Assembly (NCBI RefSeq): GCF_009932475.1
Contig: NZ_BJOV01000005.1
Location: 2,335,067 to 2,399,066 of the forward strand
Source: Gordonia spumicola
GTDB taxonomy: Bacteria > Actinomycetota > Actinomycetes > Mycobacteriales > Mycobacteriaceae
DNA length: 64,000 nucleotides
Direction of reading: 5' to 3'
Below the pieces are notes generated by a model. That model was not told where the DNA came from and searched no databases. It saw nothing but the letters and a program-made list of their open reading frames with translations. Numbering within the stretch: the first letter of the stretch is position 1; each line of letters starts with the position of its first letter. Shown piece after piece: positions 17,390 through 25,995 of the stretch. The position numbers and the translations under genes are program-made.

Positions 17390-18592
17390 ATGCCACTGCC
17401 GTCGTTTCTGCGCGACCGAACTCCACGCCAGTTGGTCGCCTACGCCACGGGTTTCCTCGCGGTCACAACCACCATCGGGGTGCTCGCGGGCGTGTGGCGC
17501 GGCTTCACCGATCTCCTCGTGTACCGACTCGGCGCCCAGACTCTCATCGACGGGAATCCGGTGTACGGTGAGCTCCCCGCTCTGCCCGACGGGACGAAGC
17601 TGCCGTTCACCTATCCCCCGCTGGCGACGGTGGTGTTCACACCGTTCGCGGTGGCGCCCGTGTGGTTGGCGGCGACCGTCATGTTCGCTCTCAGCCTCGC
17701 CGCGATCGGCCTGACGGTGTGGCTCGTCCTCGATCGGATCCGGCCCGACATCGACCCGACGACGCGGCTCGCCGCGGTCATCGCGATCGTTGCGTTCGCC
17801 CAGTACCTCGAACCGGTCCGCACCACCCTCGGATACGGACAGATCAACGCCCTGTTGATGGCGGCCGTCGCGTGGGACCTCCTGAGCCGAAGCTCGCGAT
17901 GGCCGCGCGGACTGCTGATCGGCGTCGCCATCGCGATCAAGCTGACCCCGGGCGGTTTCCTCCTGCTTTTCCTGCTGAGGAAGGACTGGCGGGCCATCGC
18001 CACCACCATCGCGTCGTTCGTCGTGGTCAGTGGCCTCGCCTGGGCCGTGTCGCCGAGCGATTCGCACACCTACTGGTTCACGAAGATCCAGGAGACGGGC
18101 CGGATCGGTGCACCGTACTTCGCGTACAACCAGTCGTTGAACGGGTTCGTCACCCGCTTCGGACTGCCGTCGTCGGCCGGGACCGCGCTGTGGGCCGTCC
18201 TCGTCGTCGCGACGATCGTGCTGGCCGCGGTCTGGATGCGCAGACTCCTGGCCGACGGCGACCTCACGGCGGCCGTCCTCGTCAACGCCGCGGCGATCCT
18301 GCTCGTCTCACCGGTCAGCTGGTCGCATCATTGGGTGTGGGCGGCTCCGGCGCTGCTCGTCGTCTGGAACCGGGTATTCACCAGCGACGTCGGCACGCCC
18401 TTCCGGGTCGCCGCGTGGGCGGGACTCATCGTCTTCTACGCGGGGGTGCACGCCCTCATGCCGACCCACGACGACCGCGAACTCCAGTGGTCGTGGTGGA
18501 TGCACGTGCTCGGCTCGTCGTACGTGATCCTCACCTTCGGCGCGCTCGCTGTCGGGGCGTGGACGTCCGTCCGCCGTCCCGTCGCGGCTTAG
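17390..18592 (+). CDS. GT87 mannosyltransferase (copy b)
   Basis: A 400-residue GT-C membrane transferase, paralogous to the gene at 15043 from end to end: shared segments include [70 protein letters not shown] and [12 protein letters not shown]. The acidic residue after the first helix (TDLLVYR) is the expected catalytic base. It probably uses polyprenyl-phosphomannose and acts outside the membrane on a lipoglycan. A leaderless promoter precedes it, and a small membrane protein gene is convergent 7 nt downstream, the same arrangement as copy a. Confidence 0.8.
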   Translation: MPLPSFLRDRTPRQLVAYATGFLAVTTTIGVLAGVWRGFTDLLVYRLGAQTLIDGNPVYGELPALPDGTKLPFTYPPLATVVFTPFAVAPVWLAATVMFALSLAAIGLTVWLVLDRIRPDIDPTTRLAAVIAIVAFAQYLEPVRTTLGYGQINALLMAAVAWDLLSRSSRWPRGLLIGVAIAIKLTPGGFLLLFLLRKDWRAIATTIASFVVVSGLAWAVSPSDSHTYWFTKIQETGRIGAPYFAYNQSLNGFVTRFGLPSSAGTALWAVLVVATIVLAAVWMRRLLADGDLTAAVLVNAAAILLVSPVSWSHHWVWAAPALLVVWNRVFTSDVGTPFRVAAWAGLIVFYAGVHALMPTHDDRELQWSWWMHVLGSSYVILTFGALAVGAWTSVRRPVAA

Positions 18593-18599
18593 GGTGCCT

Positions 18600-19028
18600 C
18601 TATCCCGCCAGTCCGGTCAGGACGCACCAGCCGGAGCCCTGCCTGCGGAGGGTGAGCGGAACGGGGGTTCTCGTCCCCGCGATGACGAGGTCGGCGTCGA
18701 CGACGGCGGTCTCGCCGGTGATGCGGATGCTGTTCACGGACGCGGACGCCGTGAAGGGAAGATCGAAAGTCGAGGCGGGCGGCGTCGAGCTCGACGGGAT
18801 CACGGTCGCGGGTGCCCGACGAGCGCTCGGGGTGTCTATGCACATGCGCTCCACGGACGACAGGAAACGGCCGTTCCCGACGTCCTCGAGGTAGCCGCGC
18901 GCCGTGGCCTCCGCCTGCTCCCGATCGGTGAGCGGACGGGCCGGGGTCGGCCGCAAGACGACGAACACGAGCACGACCGCACCGGCGGCCACGACCGCGG
19001 CCAGCACCCACAGGACGGCCGGTCGCAC
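18600..19028 (-). CDS. Small membrane-anchored DUF4878-like protein (c)
   Basis: With the GTG at 19028, five bases after the map stop, the protein has 142 residues: an N-terminal transmembrane helix (AVLWVLAAVVAAGAVVLVF) and an outside domain reading ATARGYLEDVGNGRFLSSVERMC, then ITGETAVVDADLVI, ending SGWCVL. It shares the two-cysteine pattern of proteins a and b. A longer start at 19106 would overlap map by 74 nt and is less likely. It is convergent with GT87 copy b. Confidence 0.6.
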   Translation of the reverse strand: MRPAVLWVLAAVVAAGAVVLVFVVLRPTPARPLTDREQAEATARGYLEDVGNGRFLSSVERMCIDTPSARRAPATVIPSSSTPPASTFDLPFTASASVNSIRITGETAVVDADLVIAGTRTPVPLTLRRQGSGWCVLTGLAG

Positions 19029-19032
19029 GACG

Positions 19033-19827
19033 TCAGGACGGGCGTGTGGTGAGGATGCGGGGACCGTCCGCCGTGACGGCGACGGTGTGCTCCCAATGCG
19101 AGGCACGGGTTCCGTCGTCGGTGACGACGGTCCATCCGTCCGCGAGTTCGGTGGTGTCCTCGGTGCCGAGGGTCAGCATCGGCTCGACGGCGAGCGTCGA
19201 CCCGATCACCAGACGCGGACCGCGGTTCGGCTTGCCCTCGTTGGGCAGGAACGGTTCCATGTGCATCTCACGTCCGATGCCGTGGCCGCCGTAGCCCGCG
19301 ACGATCCCGAAATGCCTGCCGAACTTCTCGGCGGCCGCGTGGGTTCCGCGTTCGATGGCGGCCGACACGTCGGTGAGGCGAGCTCCGTCGACCATCGCCG
19401 CGATGCCCGCTTCCAGCGACAGCCGCGTGGCCTCGTTGAGTTCATGGTCGGCGGTCGAGAGTTCACCGACACCGAACGTCCACGCGGAATCGCCGTGCCA
19501 ACCGTCGAGGATCGCACCGCAGTCGATCGAGACGAGGTCGTGTTCGGCGAGGACCACGTCTTTCGACGGGATGCCGTGGACGACGACCTCGTTCACCGAG
19601 CTGCAGATGGAGCCGGGGAAACCGTGGTAGCCCTTGAACGACGGCACTGCTCCCGCGTCGCGGATCACCGATTCGGCGATCTCGTCGAGATCGAGAGTGC
19701 TGACGCCGACGGCCGCGGCGGCGCGGACGGCGACGAGCGCCCGTCCGACGATCTCGCCTGCCGCCGCCATCGCGTCGAGTTCGCCCGCCGTGCGGAACGG
19801 GACGGTCTTGGGCTTACGGAATCCCAC
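19033..19827 (-). CDS. map: Methionine aminopeptidase, type I
   Basis: A 264-residue enzyme that removes the initiator methionine. The dinuclear metal ligands are recognisable: [17 protein letters not shown] (two Asp), [12 protein letters not shown] (His), then EPMLTLG and WEHTVAVT (Glu residues). It follows adk after 9 nt, the classical secY-adk-map order, and closes this ribosomal block. Confidence 0.95.
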   Translation of the reverse strand: MGFRKPKTVPFRTAGELDAMAAAGEIVGRALVAVRAAAAVGVSTLDLDEIAESVIRDAGAVPSFKGYHGFPGSICSSVNEVVVHGIPSKDVVLAEHDLVSIDCGAILDGWHGDSAWTFGVGELSTADHELNEATRLSLEAGIAAMVDGARLTDVSAAIERGTHAAAEKFGRHFGIVAGYGGHGIGREMHMEPFLPNEGKPNRGPRLVIGSTLAVEPMLTLGTEDTTELADGWTVVTDDGTRASHWEHTVAVTADGPRILTTRPS

Positions 19828-19836
19828 GGTCGTCGG

Positions 19837-20385
19837 TCAGGCCTTGCCGAGTGCGGTCAGGACCCGACGATGGACCTCGTCGACGTCACCGACGGCGTCG
19901 ATGCGCTTGACTGTCGACGCATAGTGGTCGAGCAGCGGAGCCGTCTCGGCCGTGTACACCGACATGCGGTTGCGGATCACTTCTTCGGTGTCGTCGGCGC
20001 GGCCGCGAGCGAGCATGCGCTCGACGACGACGTCGGCGTCGACCTCGAACGACAGGACGCCGTCGAGGGCGGTTCCGAGATCGTCGAGGATGCCTTCGAG
20101 GGCCACCGCCTGCTCGGTGGAGCGGGGGAAACCGTCGAGGATGAAGCCGCCCGTGGCATCGGGCTCGGCGAGACGCTCACGCACCATGTTGATGGTGATC
20201 TCCGGCGGGACGAGGTTGCCCGAGTCGAGGTACTTCTTCGCTTCGACGCCGATCGGGGTGCCCTGCGAGATGTTGGCGCGGAAGAGGTCGCCGGTGGAGA
20301 TGTGGGGAATGCCCAACGACTCCGAGAGCAGTTCTGCCTGCGTACCCTTGCCCGCTCCGGGGGGACCGAGAATGACAAGTCTCAC
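19837..20385 (-). CDS. adk: Adenylate kinase (short form)
   Basis: A 182-residue kinase catalysing ATP + AMP to 2 ADP. The P-loop [10 protein letters not shown] is at residues 7-16, the AMP-binding STGDLFR near 30 and [10 protein letters not shown] near 84. The lid is the short actinobacterial form without zinc cysteines. The GTG start overlaps the secY stop as GTGA, so translation is coupled. Confidence 0.95.
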   Translation of the reverse strand: MRLVILGPPGAGKGTQAELLSESLGIPHISTGDLFRANISQGTPIGVEAKKYLDSGNLVPPEITINMVRERLAEPDATGGFILDGFPRSTEQAVALEGILDDLGTALDGVLSFEVDADVVVERMLARGRADDTEEVIRNRMSVYTAETAPLLDHYASTVKRIDAVGDVDEVHRRVLTALGKA

Positions 20386-21713
20386 TTGAGGAACCCTTCG
20401 TACTTGCGTTGCATCAACTGACTGTTGACCTGCTTGATGGTGTCGAGGCCGACGGCCACGATGATCAGGAGGGCGGTGCCGCCGAACGGGATGTTCGCCG
20501 CGGCGCCACTGCCGATGTCCATGAACAGGTTGGGGAGGATCGAGATGATGCCCAGGTACAGCGAACCGGGCAGCGTGATCCGGTTGAGCACGTAGCTCAG
20601 GTATTCGGCGGTGGGACGTCCCGGGCGGATGCCGGGGATGAATCCGCCGTAGCGCTTCATGTCGTCCGCGCGCTCTTCCGGGTTGAAGGTGACGGCCACG
20701 TAGAAGTACGTGAAGAACACGATCAGCAGGAAGTAGGTGACGATGTGGAACGGGCTGGACGGGTTGATGAGGTTGTCCTGCATCCACACCTGCCAGCCTG
20801 CGACGTCGGTGCTGTTCTGGTTCGTCAGCTGCAGGATGAGCTGCGGGATGTACAGCAGCGACGACGCGAAGATGACCGGGATGACGCCCGCGGTGTTCAC
20901 CTTGATCGGCATGTAGGTGGACGAACCGCCGTACATCTTGCGGCCGACCATGCGCTTGGCGTACTGGACCGGAATGCGACGCATGCCCTGCTCGATGAAC
21001 ACGACGGCGATCAGGATGATGACGATCGCGACGCACACCAACGCGAAGCGCAGGCCGCCGGTGTTGAGGATGGTGCGTCCCTCTGCGGGGAGGCGGGCGA
21101 CGATGCCCGCGAAGATCAGCAGCGACATGCCGTTGCCGACGCCGCGTTCGGTGATGAGCTCGCCGAACCACATGACGAGCATGGCGCCCGCCGTCATGAC
21201 CAGGACGATGACGATGAGACCGAAGATCGAACGGTCGGAGATGATCTCCTGCGAGTTGCAGTCGCCTCCGGACGTCGGCAGCAGGTTTCCGCTGGCGGCG
21301 AGCGCGACGATGCCCGTCGACTGCAGGATCGCCAGGGCCAGCGTCAGGTAACGCGTGTACTGCGTCATCTTGGTCTGGCCGGACTGGCCTTCCTTACGCA
21401 GCTGCTCGAACCGCGGGATGACCACGGTGAGCAGCTGAACGATGATGGAGGCCGTGATGTACGGCATGATGCCGATCGCGAACACCGACAGCTGCAGCAG
21501 CGCGCCGCCGGAGAACATGTTGATCAGCGAGTAGATCTGACCGGAGTCGCCTTGGCTGGCGGCCTCGACGCATCGGTCGATCTCTTTGAAGTTGACGCCC
21601 GGCGACGGCATGGTGGTGCCGAGGCGATACAGCACCAGGATGCCGAGGACGTAGAAGATCTTCTTCCTCAGATCGGGCGTCCTGAAGGTCGCCACGAGGG
21701 GGGAAAGCACCAA
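20382..21713 (-). CDS. secY: Protein translocase subunit SecY
   Basis: A 443-residue channel subunit of the Sec translocon with ten transmembrane helices. It begins [19 protein letters not shown] and contains [13 protein letters not shown] (helix 2b region), the cytoplasmic loop [20 protein letters not shown], and [16 protein letters not shown]. The gene starts 212 bp after rplO, and the gap holds hairpins and presumably its own promoter. Confidence 0.96.
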   Translation of the reverse strand: MVLSPLVATFRTPDLRKKIFYVLGILVLYRLGTTMPSPGVNFKEIDRCVEAASQGDSGQIYSLINMFSGGALLQLSVFAIGIMPYITASIIVQLLTVVIPRFEQLRKEGQSGQTKMTQYTRYLTLALAILQSTGIVALAASGNLLPTSGGDCNSQEIISDRSIFGLIVIVLVMTAGAMLVMWFGELITERGVGNGMSLLIFAGIVARLPAEGRTILNTGGLRFALVCVAIVIILIAVVFIEQGMRRIPVQYAKRMVGRKMYGGSSTYMPIKVNTAGVIPVIFASSLLYIPQLILQLTNQNSTDVAGWQVWMQDNLINPSSPFHIVTYFLLIVFFTYFYVAVTFNPEERADDMKRYGGFIPGIRPGRPTAEYLSYVLNRITLPGSLYLGIISILPNLFMDIGSGAAANIPFGGTALLIIVAVGLDTIKQVNSQLMQRKYEGFLK

Positions 21714-21789
21714 GTCCTCCTATAAGCACCTGAACAGCCGGGCCGGGCGGCCTCGCCCTGCTCGGGGCGTCACACTCGAAAAGATTCCA

Positions 21790-21899
21790 GGCGCCCGATC
21801 GGCAGGGCGCCCCCACGAACTCTAACAGTCATCCAATCGCCACCGGTCAGGCGAGCGGCAGCGGGACGAGGTTTGTCCCGCGTTTGCCCACCTGACCGG
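21790..21899 (-). terminator. Nested hairpins between rplO and secY
   Basis: CCGGTCAGG (21843-21851) pairs with CCTGACCGG (21891-21899), enclosing GCGGGAC (21861-21867) with GTCCCGC (21875-21881). A separate GGCGCCC/GGGCGCC pair lies at 21790-21811. They follow the rplO stop and probably end or attenuate the rpsH-rplO transcript before secY. Confidence 0.6.
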
Positions 21900-21924
21900 C
21901 GTGATCAGACGTTCGCCACGGCTC

Positions 21925-22365
21925 TTACAGCTCGGTGGCGGTGCCGCCTGCGGCGACGATCTTCTCCTTGGCGGAGCCGGAGAACTTGTTGGCGGTGATG
22001 TTCACCGCGACGGTCAGTTCGCCTTCGCCCAGCACCTTGACCAGTTCGTTCTTGCGAACGGCACCGGCTGCGACCAGCTCGGCGACACCGATGGTGCCAC
22101 CCTGCGGGAACAGTGCGGACAGATCGCCGACATTGACGACCTGGTACTCCACGCGGTTGCGGTTGGTGAAGCCCTTGAGCTTCGGCAGACGCATGTGCAG
22201 CGGCATCTGGCCGCCCTCGAAACGTGCGGGGACGTTCTTGCGCGCCTTGGTGCCCTTGGTGCCGCGACCCGCGGTCTTACCCTTCGAGCCCTCACCGCGA
22301 CCCACGCGGGTCTTCTCGGTCTTCGCACCCGGTGCGGGGCGAAGGTGGTGCAGCTTGATGGTCAT
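21925..22365 (-). CDS. rplO: 50S ribosomal protein L15
   Basis: A 146-residue L15 of the central protuberance side. It starts [20 protein letters not shown], followed by the Gly/Lys-rich [17 protein letters not shown] and [18 protein letters not shown]. It is three bases downstream of rpmD. Confidence 0.96.
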   Translation of the reverse strand: MTIKLHHLRPAPGAKTEKTRVGRGEGSKGKTAGRGTKGTKARKNVPARFEGGQMPLHMRLPKLKGFTNRNRVEYQVVNVGDLSALFPQGGTIGVAELVAAGAVRKNELVKVLGEGELTVAVNITANKFSGSAKEKIVAAGGTATEL

Positions 22366-22368
22366 GTC

Positions 22369-22548
22369 TTAAACCTCTTCGACTGTCACGAGGTGACGGA
22401 CCACGTTGATGAGACCGCGGTTGATCGGCGTGTCCTCGCGGGTGACGGTCTTGCGGATGCCCTTGAGGCCAAGGGTGCGCAGGCTGTCACGCTGGTTCTT
22501 CTTGGTACCGATGGTGCCCTTGATCTGGGTGATCTTCAGCTCGGCCAT
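22369..22548 (-). CDS. rpmD: 50S ribosomal protein L30
   Basis: A 59-residue L30. It starts [20 protein letters not shown] and contains the family signature [13 protein letters not shown]. The ATG lies two bases from the rpsE stop. The longer in-frame reading (to 22752) is a shadow inside rpsE. Confidence 0.96.
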   Translation of the reverse strand: MAELKITQIKGTIGTKKNQRDSLRTLGLKGIRKTVTREDTPINRGLINVVRHLVTVEEV

Positions 22549-22550
22549 GG

Positions 22551-23198
22551 TTATGCTCCCTTGTTCGCGGCGGCAGCTGCGCGTGCGCGGAGCATGCCTG
22601 CGGGGGTGACCTCTTCGACGGTCAGACCGCGACGTGCGGCGACCTCTTCGGGCTGCTGCAGCATCTTCAGAGCGGCGACCGTGGCGTGGACGACGTTGAT
22701 CGCGTTGTCCGAGCCGAGGCTCTTCGCGAGGACGTCGGTCACGCCCGCGCACTCGAGGACGGCGCGGACTGCGCCACCGGCGATCACACCGGTACCCGAG
22801 CTGGCGGGACGCAGCATGACGACGCCCGCCGCGGCCTCACCCTGGACGGGGTGAGTCACGGTGCCGCCGATCAGCGGGACGCGGAAGAAGTTCTTGCGAG
22901 CCTCTTCGACGCCCTTCTGGATTGCTGCGGGAACTTCCTTGGCCTTGCCGTAGCCGACGCCGACCAGGCCCTGGCCGTCGCCGACCACCACGAGGGCGGT
23001 GAAGCTGAAGCGACGGCCGCCCTTGACGACCTTCGAGACGCGGTTGATGGTGACGACGCGCTCGAGGTGGTTCTTCTCCTCGCGCTCGCGTCCGCCGCGG
23101 TTGTCGCGACGGTCGCCGCGTCCGCGGCCACGCTCGTTGCTGTTGCTGTTGTTGTTTCCGGCGGGTCCGTTGCCGCCGTCACGCTGACGTCCGGGCAT
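22551..23198 (-). CDS. rpsE: 30S ribosomal protein S5
   Basis: A 215-residue S5 involved in accuracy and mRNA unwinding. The core starts near residue 43 ([20 protein letters not shown]). The first 42 residues are a disordered Gly/Asn/Arg extension ([20 protein letters not shown]), longer than in many bacteria but common in this lineage. The core motif [17 protein letters not shown] is intact. Confidence 0.95.
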   Translation of the reverse strand: MPGRQRDGGNGPAGNNNSNSNERGRGRGDRRDNRGGREREEKNHLERVVTINRVSKVVKGGRRFSFTALVVVGDGQGLVGVGYGKAKEVPAAIQKGVEEARKNFFRVPLIGGTVTHPVQGEAAAGVVMLRPASSGTGVIAGGAVRAVLECAGVTDVLAKSLGSDNAINVVHATVAALKMLQQPEEVAARRGLTVEEVTPAGMLRARAAAAANKGA

Positions 23199-23241
23199 CA
23201 GATGTCCCCTCCGTTGTTGGTCATGTCGATCGTGGTCATCA

Positions 23242-23637
23242 TTAGAAGCTCAGGCCTCCCTCGCGTGCGGCGTCGGCGAGGGCCGCGATGCGGCCGTGGT
23301 ACGCCTTGCCGCCGCGGTCGAAGACCACGGCTTCCACGCCTGCTGCCTTCGCGCGAGCCGCGACCAGCTCGCCGACCTTGGCGGCCTGCGCCGACTTGTC
23401 GCCACCGGCCGAGCGGACGTCGGCCTCGATGGTGCTGGCGGCGGCGAGCGTACGACCGGTCAGGTCGTCGATGAGCTGCACGTGGATGTGACGGCTGCTG
23501 CGCTTGACCGCCATGCGCGGACGCTCGGCGGTGCCGGAGATGTTCTTGCGCAGACGGAAGTGACGACGCTTGGTCGCGGTGCGACGACGGGTCGAGACGT
23601 CCTTGCCGATGGGCTTGCGAACGGTTGTTTCACTCAT
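23242..23637 (-). CDS. rplR: 50S ribosomal protein L18
   Basis: A 131-residue L18 that binds 5S rRNA. It contains [19 protein letters not shown] and the C-terminal [20 protein letters not shown] signature. It lies between rplF and rpsE in standard order. Confidence 0.96.
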   Translation of the reverse strand: MSETTVRKPIGKDVSTRRRTATKRRHFRLRKNISGTAERPRMAVKRSSRHIHVQLIDDLTGRTLAAASTIEADVRSAGGDKSAQAAKVGELVAARAKAAGVEAVVFDRGGKAYHGRIAALADAAREGGLSF

Positions 23638-23640
23638 GTC

Positions 23641-24177
23641 TTACTTACCCGTCTTTCCGACCTTGCGGCGGATCTGCTCGCCTTCGTAGCGAACGCCCTT
23701 GCCCTTGTACGGGTCGGGGCGGCGCAGGCGGCGGATGTTAGCCGAGATCTGGCCCACCTGCTGCTTGTCGATGCCCGAGACCGAGAACTTGGTGGGCGAT
23801 TCCACTGCGAAGGTGATGCCCTCCGGCGCCTCGATCGGCACGGGGTGGCTGTAGCCGAGGGCGAACTCGAGGTCCTTGCCCTTGGCCGCGACGCGGTAGC
23901 CGACACCGAAGATCTCCATCTTGCGGGTGTAGCCCTGCGTGACGCCGATCACCAGGTTGTTGACGAGGGTGCGGCTCAGGCCGTGCAGGGCACGGCTGCG
24001 ACGCTCGTCGTTGGGCCGGGTGACGACGATGGAGTTCTCTTCCACCGCCACTGCGATCGGCTCGGAGACGGTGAGGCTCAGTTCGCCCTTCGGGCCCTTG
24101 ACCTTCACGTCCTGGCCGTCGACCGTGACGTCGACACCGGCGGGAATTGCGATGGGGTTCTTACCAATACGCGACAT
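23641..24177 (-). CDS. rplF: 50S ribosomal protein L6
   Basis: A 178-residue L6 at the base of the L7/L12 stalk. It starts [20 protein letters not shown] and ends with the signature [19 protein letters not shown]. The ATG at 24177 gives the usual family length; the in-frame upstream extension overlaps rpsH and is rejected. Confidence 0.96.
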   Translation of the reverse strand: MSRIGKNPIAIPAGVDVTVDGQDVKVKGPKGELSLTVSEPIAVAVEENSIVVTRPNDERRSRALHGLSRTLVNNLVIGVTQGYTRKMEIFGVGYRVAAKGKDLEFALGYSHPVPIEAPEGITFAVESPTKFSVSGIDKQQVGQISANIRRLRRPDPYKGKGVRYEGEQIRRKVGKTGK

Positions 24178-24190
24178 AGTTTCTGCTCCC

Positions 24191-24589
24191 CTACCAGACG
24201 TAGGCGAGGACTTCGCCGCCCACGCCCTGGTTCTTAGCCTGGCGATCGGTGAGCAGACCGGACGACGTGGAGATGATCGCCACGCCGAGGCCGCCCAGGA
24301 CCTTAGGCAGGTTGGTGGACTTCGCGTACACCCGCAGACCCGGCTTCGAGACGCGACGGAGGCCAGCGATGCTGCGCTCCCGGCTCGGGCCGTACTTGAG
24401 GGTGACGACGAGCTTCTTGCCGACCTCTGCGTCTTCGACGCTGAAGTCGGTGATGTAGCCCTCACGCTTGAGGATCTCGGCGATGTTCACCTTGATCTTC
24501 GACGACGGGAGGCTCACCTCGTCGTGGTACGCCGAGTTGGCGTTGCGCAGACGCGTCAGGAAGTCTGCGATCGGATCAGTCATGGTCAT
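24191..24589 (-). CDS. rpsH: 30S ribosomal protein S8
   Basis: A 132-residue S8, a primary binder of the 16S central domain. It starts [20 protein letters not shown] and contains [20 protein letters not shown] and the C-terminal [12 protein letters not shown]. It is the first gene of this block. The usual upstream partners rplN-rplX-rplE-rpsN are absent; a divergent unrelated gene lies upstream. So the spc operon is split here and rpsH must have its own promoter. Confidence 0.96.
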   Translation of the reverse strand: MTMTDPIADFLTRLRNANSAYHDEVSLPSSKIKVNIAEILKREGYITDFSVEDAEVGKKLVVTLKYGPSRERSIAGLRRVSKPGLRVYAKSTNLPKVLGGLGVAIISTSSGLLTDRQAKNQGVGGEVLAYVW

Positions 24590-24969
24590 GGTTGTTGACC
24601 GTCAACCTTTCTCGTAGCGGTTCCCATACAGCAGTGACCTGCGGATTTCTCCGCCTGTTCGCCGGTGGGCCTTCCACGAAGTGGATAGTTGTGCATGTTC
24701 TCACCTACCGATGCCATTGGCTTTTCGCCGGCACCGATCAGCTATGAAGTTGTGGCTCCCGGGGGCACACTTCACCCGGGCAACCTCACAAGTGTAGGGA
24801 ACTTGCAGGCCAGAGTCGAATCGGCCGTCGCGGCGCGGAATGATCGTCCCTCGTTGGAGCGCTGTGACCACATATCGGTCACGAGACTCGGAGCAAGAGC
24901 TACTGTCCGGTATCCACAGATCGCCGGAAGGGTCTCGTTTTCATCGCCGCTCGGGGCCACACTTGGCGG
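24590..24969. other. Intergenic region between rpsH and the AbiEi-like gene
   Basis: 380 bp without a supported gene. It should carry the promoters of rpsH (minus) and of the divergent AbiEi-like gene (plus). The only marked structure is the hairpin repeat at 24862-24895. A short ORF at 24689-25012 has no recognisable features. Confidence 0.6.
24862..24895 (+). repeat. Hairpin repeat copy 1, upstream of the AbiEi-like gene
   Basis: It contains GTGACC-ACATATC-GGTCAC and CTCGGAGCA and matches the 34-nt stretch at 25936-25969 at most positions, in the same orientation. Here only the inner stem is perfect; the outer arms are degenerate. With copy 2 it brackets the AbiEi-like gene. Confidence 0.6.
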
Positions 24970-25941
24970 ATGGGGGACGATCCGCGGGCGTCGGCGCGCC
25001 TGGACCAGGTGATTCACGATCAATCCGGGGTGGTGAGCCGGCGTCAGGTGCTCGACTGCAGCCTCGACTCCGCGTACGTCCGGCGGATGCTGCGGCGGCG
25101 CGCGTGGGTGTCGGTGTTCGACGGCGTCTATGTCACGCACACCGGTCCGCTCACCTGGATGCAGCGCGCGTGGTGCGCGCTCCTGCACACCTGGCCGTCG
25201 GCGCTGTCGCACCGGTCGGCGTGGATGTTGTTCACCGGCAAGGGCTCGACGGCCGCGCCGATCCATGTCGCGGTCGACGCCCGACGGAACCTTCGGCCGG
25301 TGGACGGGATCGTCGTCCACTACCGCTCCGACTACGACGCTGCGGTGGTCACGACGGTCGATCCGCCGCGGGTGCGACTGGAGCAGACAGTCATCGACCT
25401 CGCGGCCGCCGCGGCGTCGACCGTCGAGGTGATCGCGGTCCTGTCCGACGCCGTCGGGTCACGGCGGACCACCGCGACGAGACTGCTGACGGCGCTCGAC
25501 GCCCGCTGCCGCACCCGGAACGGCGGGTTCATCAAGGAGGTCCTGCACGACGTGCACGCCGGGACGTGCTCGGTCCTCGAACACGAGTACCTGACAACCG
25601 TCGAGCGCGCCCACGGGCTGCCCGCTCCCCTACGTCAGGCCCCGACGGGCGTCGGCAGGTCGGGCTTCCGCGATCTCGACTATCCCGAGTGGGGCGTGGT
25701 CGTGGAACTCGACGGCCGACTGGGCCACGCCGACGCGGTGTCGCGGGACCTCGACATGGAACGCGACCTCGACGCTGCCGTGCATGCCGACCGCCGCACG
25801 TACCGGATCGGGTACGGGCAGGTCCACGACCGCGCGTGCAGCACCGCCGAGAAGATCGCGATCGGGCTCCGCAAAGGGGGATGGGCAGGCCGACCCCACG
25901 CCTGCCGCTCACCGTCCTGCATCTTGCTCCGAGCCGCGTGA
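24970..25941 (+). CDS. AbiEi-type wHTH protein with DUF559/Vsr-like nuclease fold
   Basis: A 323-residue protein. Residues 10-65 are an AbiEi-like antitoxin winged-helix domain (VVSRRQVLDCSLDSAYVRRM, then AWVSVFDGVYVTH). The middle resembles the usual AbiEi C-terminal region, with RLEQTVIDLAAA near 137. The C-terminus (235-290) has the DUF559/very-short-patch-repair-like pattern GVVVELDGRLGH ... RDLDMERD ... YRIGYGQV, consistent with a PD-(D/E)XK core. No AbiEii nucleotidyltransferase partner is adjacent, so it is not a complete type IV toxin-antitoxin pair. Such solitary proteins are common in actinomycetes and their function is unknown. The last codons lie inside a perfect 20-bp hairpin, and a related hairpin lies upstream. 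Confidence 0.72.
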   Translation: MGDDPRASARLDQVIHDQSGVVSRRQVLDCSLDSAYVRRMLRRRAWVSVFDGVYVTHTGPLTWMQRAWCALLHTWPSALSHRSAWMLFTGKGSTAAPIHVAVDARRNLRPVDGIVVHYRSDYDAAVVTTVDPPRVRLEQTVIDLAAAAASTVEVIAVLSDAVGSRRTTATRLLTALDARCRTRNGGFIKEVLHDVHAGTCSVLEHEYLTTVERAHGLPAPLRQAPTGVGRSGFRDLDYPEWGVVVELDGRLGHADAVSRDLDMERDLDAAVHADRRTYRIGYGQVHDRACSTAEKIAIGLRKGGWAGRPHACRSPSCILLRAA

Positions 25942-25969
25942 CCACATACTGGTCACGCGGCTCGGAGCA
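25925..25969 (+). terminator. Perfect 20-bp hairpin over the AbiEi-like stop codon (repeat copy 2)
   Basis: Positions 25925-25944 pair perfectly with 25950-25969 around the loop CATAC. The stop codon (25939-25941) lies within the left arm, so the hairpin also encodes the last residues. It should terminate transcription in either direction and insulates the kinase gene, whose -10 box starts 14 nt later. Confidence 0.75.
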
Positions 25970-25982
25970 GGACAGTGGTCGA

Positions 25983-25988
25983 TATAGT
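25983..25988 (+). promoter_or_regulatory. -10 box of the Ser/Thr kinase gene
   Basis: TATAGT ends 7 nt before the ATG at 25996; no Shine-Dalgarno is visible. It is a candidate leaderless promoter, placed directly after the terminator hairpin. Confidence 0.55.
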
Positions 25989-25995
25989 TCCGCGC

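Noticed and set aside
24970..25941. Complete AbiE type IV toxin-antitoxin system
   Set aside because: No AbiEii nucleotidyltransferase gene lies on either side.
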